From Bacteroidota bacterium (lineage in GTDB: Bacteria > Bacteroidota > Bacteroidia > Cytophagales > Cyclobacteriaceae), in NCBI GenBank assembly GCA_018266395.1, contig JAFEAM010000012.1, forward strand, positions 186,001-250,000: 64,000 nucleotides of DNA. Direction: 5' to 3'. The notes under the pieces were generated by a model. It did not search any database and was not told where the DNA came from. It saw only the letters and a list, made by a program, of their open reading frames with translations. The position numbers were made by a program, and so were the translations under genes. Shown here in pieces: positions 54,627 through 61,195 of the stretch; position 1 is the stretch's first letter, and each line of letters begins with the position of its first letter.

Positions 54627-56120
54627 ATGAGATTTCATTACCTGCTGCTGGCAAGCATCGTTATCGGGTCAGTTTCTTGCAGCAAGAAGGCCGAAACCGG
54701 AAGTGAAGGTGATCTGAAGAAAAAGAAAATGATTGCCCGCGCCGATTCGCTGGAGCTTCCCACCGAGTATGTCGCGCCACCAGGAGATCCTTTGTCGCAC
54801 CACACAGCAGGGTATGCGAAGATCATGTGTTCGGCAGTTTTCATTACCGGATTGAAGCCTGAATTTGCCGCTGAGAATGTCGGGTACTTTACAAGCCCGT
54901 ACGATCAAAGAGCCAAAGTTGGAAAGCCTGAGATTGACTGGAACCGCAAGTCGGTGAGCATCCAGTTGCCCAATGGTATCAAGAGAACAGCCATCTATGT
55001 AGGTGATCAGGGCTGTGTGACCTTGCCGGAAGGAATCGATTCACTTTACTACAAGCCGCACAAGATTGCATCAACCTTGCCTGACGGTGATAAGACAGCC
55101 TGGCCAATGGGTGAAGTCCTGGGCAACGCTTCTCTGCCGGAGGGCGTTGATGATGAAAAACTGAAGCAGGCATTGGAAGCAGCATTTGAACCTGCCGACG
55201 GGTTGACTGCAGCATTTGTCGTGACCTACAAAGGTCAGCTGATTGCAGAGCGATATGGTGAGGGTGTCACAAGAAACACACCGCTCGAAAGCTGGTCCAT
55301 GGGAAAGAGCCTTACTGCAACACTTATGGGAATTCTCATTCAGCAGGGCGTGTATAAGCTTGACCAGCCTGCACCTATTCCGGAATGGCAGGGAGATGAT
55401 CGTGCCAAGATCAGAATCTCTGATATTCTGCATATGTCGAGTGGTATTCGCATCCGTGCCCCTCAAGATCCGGACTATGATCCTTCAATTGGTTATCCTG
55501 ATCACCTCTACCTGTATACCGGAGGAGTCAATTCATTTCATTATGCAGCTACACGCCCTCAGCAGTGGCCGCCCAACACAGTAGGTCGCTACAGAAACAC
55601 AGACCCGGTGTTGACCAACTACCTGATAAGACTGGCAGTGGACAAGCCAGGCGAGGATTATCACGCCTTTCCACGCCGGGCGCTGTTCGACAAGATTGGA
55701 ATCCGGAGCATGATCATGGAGACCGATCCTTATGGAGACTTTTTGACTCAAGGATATGAGTTTGCCACAGGCCGTGACTGGGCAAGGCTGGGGAATCTTT
55801 ATTTGCAGGATGGAGTCCGGAATGGAGAAAGGATTCTTCCGGAAGGATTCACAAAGTTTGTCAGCACTTTGGCGCCTGCATGGGAGGCCGACGGCAGGCC
55901 AATATATGGTGGCTTCTTCTGGCTAAATGGTGAAGGAGAGTATCCGGTTCCCAAGGAGGCGTATTACATGGCAGGTGCCGGAGGTCAGTTTACATGGATG
56001 ATACCAAGTCATGATCTCGTTATCGTCAGGCTCGGTCACTTTAAAGGATCTGCGAAAGGAACTGATGCGCTGAAAAAAGCCATGGCCTTGCTGGTACAAG
56101 CAGTGCCTCAGCATCAGTAG
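54627..56120 (+). CDS. Beta-lactamase-family (class C type) serine hydrolase lipoprotein
   Basis: A 497-residue exported lipoprotein with lipobox SVSC (Cys19). Residues 35-175 hold a proline-containing N-terminal extension. The penicillin-binding fold begins around residue 190, with nucleophile motif SMGKS (S-x-x-K) in TPLESWSMGKSLTATLMG. A Tyr-Arg-Asn (YRNTDPV) is in place of the usual YxN. The third motif is not a clear KTG but the MAGAGGQFTW region. It may be an esterase or D-aminopeptidase-like enzyme rather than a true beta-lactamase. It stands alone on the plus strand, convergent with the malonate genes. Confidence 0.85.
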   Translation: MRFHYLLLASIVIGSVSCSKKAETGSEGDLKKKKMIARADSLELPTEYVAPPGDPLSHHTAGYAKIMCSAVFITGLKPEFAAENVGYFTSPYDQRAKVGKPEIDWNRKSVSIQLPNGIKRTAIYVGDQGCVTLPEGIDSLYYKPHKIASTLPDGDKTAWPMGEVLGNASLPEGVDDEKLKQALEAAFEPADGLTAAFVVTYKGQLIAERYGEGVTRNTPLESWSMGKSLTATLMGILIQQGVYKLDQPAPIPEWQGDDRAKIRISDILHMSSGIRIRAPQDPDYDPSIGYPDHLYLYTGGVNSFHYAATRPQQWPPNTVGRYRNTDPVLTNYLIRLAVDKPGEDYHAFPRRALFDKIGIRSMIMETDPYGDFLTQGYEFATGRDWARLGNLYLQDGVRNGERILPEGFTKFVSTLAPAWEADGRPIYGGFFWLNGEGEYPVPKEAYYMAGAGGQFTWMIPSHDLVIVRLGHFKGSAKGTDALKKAMALLVQAVPQHQ

Positions 56121-56123
56121 GAA

Positions 56124-56873
56124 TTAAATAAGTTGTTGCAGTATTAGATACAGAATCGAGGGGCATAATAGACAGCCCAACCCCGTATAAAATGTTGCTG
56201 TGATGGCTCCGTAGGGTACGAGTCTCGGGTCAGTTGCCGCAAGCCCCGCTGCGACTCCTGAGGTGGTCCCAATCAAACCACCATATACCATTGCGCTCTG
56301 TGGGTTATTCAACCCTATATATCGTGCAACCCAGGGAGTAGCAATCGTTACCATGATGGATTTGAATACACCGGCTGCGATACTTAGTGCGATGACTTCA
56401 GAGGAGGCGCCGACCGCAGCGCCCGTAACAGGTCCAACGATGAAAGTGCAGGCTCCTGCTCCGATAGTTGCCAGGCTTCTGACATCTTCATAACCCATCG
56501 CCAGCGCAAGGGCCACGCCTGCAAAGAATGCCACAAGAACGCCAAGAAGTAAAGAGATGAAACCAGCCCATCCGGCCTTTTTCATTTCGTCAAATGTTGC
56601 TCCCATCGCCGTCGCTACAATGGTGAAGTCTCTCAGCATGGAGCCTCCCATCAAGGTGAATCCGGAAAAGATGCCCACATCGGCGATCCCGTTTTTTCCG
56701 TGTGTATACATGCCACCCATATAGGCCATCAGCAATCCTGCAAAAATGGCTATTGCTGCCATTGGGATTTTCTTTCCGGTAAGCCGTGCTGAAATCCACG
56801 CTGACGCCAGCATCAACAGCCCGGTTGTTAGCAGGGCGGTGACAAGGCCATTTTTGATCAACAGTTCCTTCAT
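56124..56873 (-). CDS. madM: Malonate transporter subunit MadM
   Basis: A 249-residue inner-membrane protein with about seven to nine hydrophobic segments rich in Gly and Ala (AIGAGACTFIVGPVTGAAVGASSEVIALSIAAG). The sequence pattern fits the MadM subunit of the sodium:malonate symporter described in Malonomonas rubra, and the gene pairs with madL. The start is ATG 56871-56873, which shares one base with the madL stop (TGATG). Together MadL and MadM would import malonate, supplying the malonyl-CoA synthetase encoded upstream. Confidence 0.87.
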   Translation of the reverse strand: MKELLIKNGLVTALLTTGLLMLASAWISARLTGKKIPMAAIAIFAGLLMAYMGGMYTHGKNGIADVGIFSGFTLMGGSMLRDFTIVATAMGATFDEMKKAGWAGFISLLLGVLVAFFAGVALALAMGYEDVRSLATIGAGACTFIVGPVTGAAVGASSEVIALSIAAGVFKSIMVTIATPWVARYIGLNNPQSAMVYGGLIGTTSGVAAGLAATDPRLVPYGAITATFYTGLGCLLCPSILYLILQQLI

Positions 56874-57250
56874 CAAGCTTGTGCCTTTTCTATTGGATCA
56901 TTGGGTTTTCTGCGTGACAATACCGGGATCAGCAAGACGCATAAGGCCGTGGGAATCGTTCCAGCAAGTAATGCCATCCAGCCTCCAGAGATGGCGCCTT
57001 TCACATTCTGTGTGGCAGACATCGCTACGATAACCGGTATGTACAGATTACTCCAGAACACGATGCCCCCTTCCATATCAGCAGTAAACAATTTGCGTGT
57101 GCGCAGCCATTGATTGCTGAGGATGAGAAGGATCATGGCGAAGCCCACACCCCCAACGTTGGCATCTATTCCGAGCCATTGACCCAACCAAGTTCCGATA
57201 AGCTGTCCCAGCAGGAAGCATGCGGACAATACGGCTATTCCATAAATCAT
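56873..57250 (-). CDS. madL: Malonate transporter subunit MadL
   Basis: A 125-residue membrane protein with about four helices (AVLSACFLLGQLIGTWLG; GGVGFAMILLILSNQWL; NLYIPVIVAMSATQNV; LAGTIPTALCVLLIPVL). This fits the small MadL partner. The malonate-transporter feature 'GGVGFAMILLIL' is followed by the conserved KLFTADMEGGIVFWSNLYIPVIVAMSA. It overlaps the synthetase stop by ATGA and the madM start by one base, so transport and activation are translationally coupled. Confidence 0.88.
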   Translation of the reverse strand: MIYGIAVLSACFLLGQLIGTWLGQWLGIDANVGGVGFAMILLILSNQWLRTRKLFTADMEGGIVFWSNLYIPVIVAMSATQNVKGAISGGWMALLAGTIPTALCVLLIPVLSRRKPNDPIEKAQA

Positions 57251-58719
57251 GCGAACATCTTCTTTACTTCATTCTTGGTGACTTTGCCCATGGCATTTCG
57301 CGGAAGATCATTCACCCACACCAGCCTCCTGGGAATTCTGTAGGCAGGCATTTGCTGTTTCATCCACGATACGAGTTGGGATTCAGTCAAAGTTCCTTTG
57401 GGGATGATTGCGGCTCCGACGATCTCACCCCATTCGTCATCCTCCAATCCAACAACTGAACAGTCTGCAATGGCAGGGTGGGTTCGGAGAATCTCCTCCA
57501 CTTCCAAGGCAGAAATCTTGTAACCGCCAGACTTAATAATATCAACGGAGGTTCTGCCCAGGATTCTGTAATAACCGTTATCCAGTACTGCTGTATCGCC
57601 GGTCCGAAACCATCCGTCGGCTGTGAATGCCAGCCTGGTGGCGTCCGGTTTCTTCCAATATTCAAGAAATACATTCGGTCCTTTGACCTGAATCTCGCCG
57701 GGACCGTCACTCGCCGGCTCGTCTTTTTCATTGCATAACCGGATATGTACACCGGGTAATGGCTGGCCTACATGTCCTGGCCTTCTTTCTCCTTTATATG
57801 GATTGCTGATCGCCATGCCCAACTCCGTCATGCCATAACGCTCAAGGAGGGTATGATGACTTATCTTCTTCCATTTCTCAAGTAGTGACACCGGTAAGGC
57901 GGCCGAGCCGGAAACCATAAGGCGGAACTTTTTCAGACATTCAGAAACAGTTGACCTCCTTTCTTGCGGCAGCGTTTCCCAATGCGAGGTCAACTTGAAG
58001 TAAATGGTTGGAACAGCCATGAATACATTCACTTTGCCCTGGAGAAATATTTGGAATACCCGATCTGGTTGGAAGTGAGAAAACTCACAGCAGGCGCCCG
58101 ACCACAATGAACAACCGACAACATTGATAATGCCGTGAACATGGTGGAGGGGCAATACGCAAAGGATGTGATCATCCGAACTCCATTTCCATGCTTTAAC
58201 AAGTGCCTCAATCTGTGAAGTGATATTGGCATGTGTTGTTACTACGCCTTTTGGCAGATTGGTGGTCCCGCTCGTGTAGAGTATCATGGCGCGCCGGTTC
58301 GCGCTCACTTCTGGGAGGGTTCCTGCCCGATCTCCCGACTGATTTGAGATGATCATAAAACGCATTCCCAATTCCTCAGCCAGAGGCTGCATCATCTCTT
58401 CGAATGAGGGAGAAATGACCAGGATGGAACTGGCGCTGTCCGTTATGGTATATTTCAGTGAAGGAACCGGGTGGTCAGTGCATAATGGCACGGCAATACC
58501 TCCAGCTTGCCAAATGGCCCAAAGGGTGATTACATAGTCCTCACTCGGAGCGACCATGAATGACACCCTTTCCTCCTGAAGATCTGATTTCCCATCCAGG
58601 AGAATGCGGGCAAGTGCCGCTGATCGGATGATCAATTCTTCATAGCTAGTCTCCCGTCCCTCAGCAAGAATAGCGCGGACATTCAAATGCTCTTTGGCCT
58701 TTTGAATGACGGAAAGCAT
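57247..58719 (-). CDS. matB: Malonyl-CoA synthetase (MatB/ACSF3 type)
   Basis: A 490-residue acyl-AMP-forming enzyme expected to convert malonate, ATP and CoA to malonyl-CoA. The start is ATG 58719 (MLSVIQKAKEH); an earlier in-frame start would lie inside the DUF2911 gene. Motifs: A3 P-loop LYTSGTTNLPKGVV, A5 LERYGMTELGM, the MatB-like SNPYKGERRPGHVGQPLPGV, A7 GWFRTGDTA, and the C-terminal hinge GRTSVDIIKSGGYKISALEVEE, which closely resembles ACSF3/MatB. Context with MadL/MadM supports malonate as substrate. Related short-chain acids cannot be excluded. Confidence 0.88.
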   Translation of the reverse strand: MLSVIQKAKEHLNVRAILAEGRETSYEELIIRSAALARILLDGKSDLQEERVSFMVAPSEDYVITLWAIWQAGGIAVPLCTDHPVPSLKYTITDSASSILVISPSFEEMMQPLAEELGMRFMIISNQSGDRAGTLPEVSANRRAMILYTSGTTNLPKGVVTTHANITSQIEALVKAWKWSSDDHILCVLPLHHVHGIINVVGCSLWSGACCEFSHFQPDRVFQIFLQGKVNVFMAVPTIYFKLTSHWETLPQERRSTVSECLKKFRLMVSGSAALPVSLLEKWKKISHHTLLERYGMTELGMAISNPYKGERRPGHVGQPLPGVHIRLCNEKDEPASDGPGEIQVKGPNVFLEYWKKPDATRLAFTADGWFRTGDTAVLDNGYYRILGRTSVDIIKSGGYKISALEVEEILRTHPAIADCSVVGLEDDEWGEIVGAAIIPKGTLTESQLVSWMKQQMPAYRIPRRLVWVNDLPRNAMGKVTKNEVKKMFA

Positions 58720-58733
58720 TAGGTAAAGAAGCC

Positions 58734-59303
58734 TCAGATGGCCTGAAGAATGGGCAAAACGAAACGGACATCGGACCATTCAAAAATGATCTGAATCCCA
58801 GCTTGGTTTTCGGCCTCCCCCGGATAAGTATCCATCCTGATGGTGAATTGTTCCACTGGTGGATTGACCTTCTCAACCGGCACGCTGACGCGCATGACAT
58901 CCAGACTGTGATTGGGTTCACCAGCTCCCCATGTTCCCAATTCTGAATTGAAAACAATTTCAAATTCATCAGGCCCCGGAATGGCATAGATCTTATAGGT
59001 GCCGGCCAGGACCATTTTGCCGTCAACCACAAAAGCAGTATTCACAGTCAACTCTGTAGATTCATTGGCGCCCAATCTCCAGTATGCACCATAGGGTTGA
59101 AGCGCACCCTGCTCTTTCGGGCCAAAAATGACTCTGCCTCTTACCGATGGCCTGCTATAAGTAGCAGCAGCCTGAAGATTGCCATTCTTGAATTCGGTTT
59201 TGCCCGGAGGGCTAAGCGTTTTGTTGCGGGAATTGAGATACCACAGTGCAATGACAACTACTGCAGCCAGCACCGCCAGACCAATCAGAATTTTCTTTAC
59301 CAT
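58734..59303 (-). CDS. DUF2911-family membrane-anchored protein
   Basis: A 189-residue protein starting at ATG 59303, with an N-terminal anchor (KKILIGLAVLAAVVVIALWYL). The DUF2911 pattern is visible: YSRPSVRGRVIFGPKEQGALQPYGAYWRLGANESTEL and later VVDGKMVLAGTYKIYAIPG, NHSLDVMRVSVPVEK and FEWSDVRFVLPI. The domain is beta-rich and periplasmic, function unknown. It ends 14 bases before the malonyl-CoA synthetase start and is on the same strand, so it may share the malonate transcript. Its upstream leader contains nested inverted repeats. Confidence 0.82.
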   Translation of the reverse strand: MVKKILIGLAVLAAVVVIALWYLNSRNKTLSPPGKTEFKNGNLQAAATYSRPSVRGRVIFGPKEQGALQPYGAYWRLGANESTELTVNTAFVVDGKMVLAGTYKIYAIPGPDEFEIVFNSELGTWGAGEPNHSLDVMRVSVPVEKVNPPVEQFTIRMDTYPGEAENQAGIQIIFEWSDVRFVLPILQAI

Positions 59304-59496
59304 AGTCAATCAAGTGAGTTAATAGTTACCCAGTACCGGAAAGCGACTATAGCTTTATCTGTCTTCGAAAGCCGGGTAATGTCCTTTCTGGATATTCTGG
59401 GCAGTATCGCTTTGTTAATTCTTGCCAGAACACGAAAGAAGATCTTTTTCACTGAGCCCAAATTAATGCACCGGATGTGATATTAAAACCAACTGC

Positions 59497-60186
59497 TCAC
59501 CGTCCTGCCACCTTTAGTACCGTGATAACCGGTTCAGACACTACCCCGGCTTCCTTCATCCGTCTGCGCAATTCATCTGAATTGATCACCTCTTTGGCTT
59601 TATCAATGTTATCGGTTGCGAACATGATGTTCACCAAATGCGGATCGTCGGCATCTACACTGATAGCCCTCAACTCCAAATTGGCTTTCGACCGTATAGG
59701 CTCATCTTCATCGAAAACTTTCTTCCACTTACCATAGTCTTCAACTTCATGAGATACTGCCACGCGGTATATTTTTGGCGTAGGACCAGGTTCCCGGAAT
59801 TTGATGTCATAGTACTGGAACTGAAGTTCAGACGTGACTCCGGCGCGACTCATGGCACCCATCAGATCGGCCGAATGGAAATGCTTTTTTGCATCCTGAT
59901 GACTGTGGGTCAATTCAAATACTGTAACCAGCTGGGGGTCATCCGGGCTGGCAAATATGCTCAAGACCGCGGCAGGGTCGGTGACACTGTCAAAGACCTG
60001 TTTCCATTGGGCAAAATCCTTGACCGACTGTGTCACGCCGATAGCGGTGTTGCCTGAATAGGCGGGCATTTCAACTGAGTCAAAGGCGGCTGAATTTTCC
60101 TCCCGCCCTGAGTTTTTTTGCCGGCCGCAACCCGATACCAGAATGATAATTATAAAGAGCAGCAACGCTCCTGAAGTAGACTTCAT
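59497..60186 (-). CDS. Lipoprotein with two tandem ABM/Dabb-type ferredoxin-like domains
   Basis: A 229-residue lipoprotein with signal and lipobox VSGC (Cys20). After a short linker two homologous domains follow, of about 85 and 90 residues. Each opens with a Val-rich strand and an acid-aromatic motif (VKDFAQWKQVFD; VEDYGKWKKVFD). Each then contains DDPQLVTVFE/DDPHLVNIMFA and ends MSRAGVTSE/MKEAGVVSE. This is the alpha-beta barrel (ABM-like) fold that often dimerises; here duplication would make a pseudo-dimer in one chain. Function is unknown. Confidence 0.78.
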   Translation of the reverse strand: MKSTSGALLLFIIIILVSGCGRQKNSGREENSAAFDSVEMPAYSGNTAIGVTQSVKDFAQWKQVFDSVTDPAAVLSIFASPDDPQLVTVFELTHSHQDAKKHFHSADLMGAMSRAGVTSELQFQYYDIKFREPGPTPKIYRVAVSHEVEDYGKWKKVFDEDEPIRSKANLELRAISVDADDPHLVNIMFATDNIDKAKEVINSDELRRRMKEAGVVSEPVITVLKVAGR

Positions 60187-60452
60187 GGTGATTTTTGGGG
60201 TGGTTAGTTTGAAAAGATAGCGAAAAGTGGGGTTAGGCCCAAGCCAGATTGCAGGGCCGGGACAGTGAACAGACCTGACGGAAAACCTGACAATGTTTGA
60301 TCCAGGTGAAGTAAAGCTTCAATTAAAGGGGCCTGTATTGGCAGATTCGGCCTCAGACTGTGTTACCAAAATGTTGTATTTCACTGATTTAGCCAGGATG
60401 AGCTTGAACCGCAGCGTTGGTTATTGCGTTATTTACACAACCACTACGTACT

Positions 60453-60650
60453 ATGAAAATGATGCGAAAGCTTGCCATCCTGGAATCTTTGGATGCCATG
60501 GATCACATCCAGATGGAAAAGGTTCTTTCTTACATCAAAGAGATGCTGAAGAAGGACCAGCCAAAGGAAGATCGCAAGTTCCGGCAGCAGGCAATGGAAC
60601 AAATCCGCATGGCCCTGCGCTCGGAGAAAAAGGAGTCCGTGAAGGTCTGA
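60453..60650 (+). CDS. Small helical protein of unknown function
   Basis: A 65-residue protein from ATG 60453 (MKMMRKLAILESLDAMDHIQMEKVLSYIKEMLKKD). It is highly charged, has no Cys, and is probably one or two long helices, with a C-terminal Arg/Lys/Glu run (RMALRSEKKESVKV). No family is recognised, and I see no partner gene that would mark it as a toxin or antitoxin. Another frame (60293-60667) overlaps it; that one is Cys/Pro-rich without a clear start and is rejected. Paired hairpins at 60672-60708 lie just after its stop. Confidence 0.5.
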   Translation: MKMMRKLAILESLDAMDHIQMEKVLSYIKEMLKKDQPKEDRKFRQQAMEQIRMALRSEKKESVKV

Positions 60651-60671
60651 TAAGCTCCTTCAGATAGTTAA

Positions 60672-60708
60672 CAGGTACCTGCCTGGTACCTGAAGGGAGT
60701 CGTCTCCC
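60672..60708 (+). terminator. Tandem hairpins, candidate terminator after the small protein
   Basis: CAGGTACC/GGTACCTG with loop TGCCT (60672-60692) is followed by GGGAG/CTCCC with loop TCGT (60695-60708) and a run of six T at 60715-60720. The T run starts six bases after the second stem, so termination is plausible but not certain. Confidence 0.45.
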
Positions 60709-60723
60709 CCGCACTTTTTTGCC

Positions 60724-60879
60724 CTACCCACAGCCAAGATTCTTTTTCAGATTTCTATCCGGAAGCCCTCCATAGCCAGACTCCTCGCTGGCATGAATCT
60801 CAGACTGATCGATCGGCTTTTTGACGGCATGCTTTTCTCCGGCCTTCTTTTTTGACTTCTTCTTGAATGAACTGCCCAT
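60724..60879 (-). CDS. Very small Lys-rich protein of unknown function
   Basis: A 51-residue protein starting at ATG 60879 (MGSSFKKKSKKKAGEKHAVKKPIDQ) with a basic N terminus and an acidic-Gly-rich middle (SEIHASEESGYGG). The C terminus is Asn/Leu/Gly with a single Cys. It lacks a signal peptide or membrane segment. The clear start, stop and intergenic position support a real gene, but no homologue is recognised by eye. It is divergent from feoA across a 91-base region. Confidence 0.45.
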   Translation of the reverse strand: MGSSFKKKSKKKAGEKHAVKKPIDQSEIHASEESGYGGLPDRNLKKNLGCG

Positions 60880-60939
60880 AGCATTCAAATAATCGGCGAC
60901 TATCATGAGAATTAATGAACCTCGCTCTATATTCGCCTG

Positions 60940-60956
60940 TTTAAAATTAATCTAAA
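60940..60956 (+). promoter_or_regulatory. Candidate metal-regulator operator upstream of feoA
   Basis: TTTAAAATTAATCTAAA is an imperfect palindrome in which 6 of 8 pairs match around a central T. Its TTTA…TAAA arms recall DtxR/Fur-type boxes. It ends 14 bases before the feoA ATG, where a repressor would block ribosome loading or transcription. Identity of the regulator is an inference. Confidence 0.3.
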
Positions 60957-60970
60957 TAAGCCTGTCTCCA

Positions 60971-61195
60971 ATGGACAAAACTGTGGCAACGATGAAACCT
61001 GGCGAAGCGGCCGTTATTGCCGGTTTCAGCGATGAACCACTTTCCGTCAAGCTTCTAGAGATGGGTTTTCTTCCTGGTAACGTGGTGGTTTTCAATTTCG
61101 CCGCACCATTAGGTGATCCCGTTTGCGTTAATATTTCCGGTTTTGATGTTTCACTTCGGCTAGAAGAGGCAGCCACTATTTCAGTTATTGATTGA
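60971..61195 (+). CDS. feoA: Ferrous iron transport protein FeoA
   Basis: A 74-residue SH3-like protein that assists FeoB in ferrous iron uptake. Family residues: MKPGEAAVIAGFSDEPLSVKLLEMGFLPGNVVVF and a C-terminal beta-strand GFDVSLRLEEAATISV. Length fits single-domain FeoA. The TGA stop shares one base with the feoB ATG (TGATG), a typical translational-coupling junction. A palindromic operator candidate and a short AT-rich leader precede it. Confidence 0.94.
   Translation: MDKTVATMKPGEAAVIAGFSDEPLSVKLLEMGFLPGNVVVFNFAAPLGDPVCVNISGFDVSLRLEEAATISVID

Noticed and set aside
56124-58719. Biotin-type malonate decarboxylase cluster
   Set aside because: Only transporter and acyl-CoA ligase genes are present; no decarboxylase, carrier or biotin genes are seen in the window.
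60293-60667. Plus-strand frame of 124 codons overlapping the 60453 gene
   Set aside because: Its composition is irregular and it has no ribosome site; the 60453 frame has a better start and more protein-like sequence.
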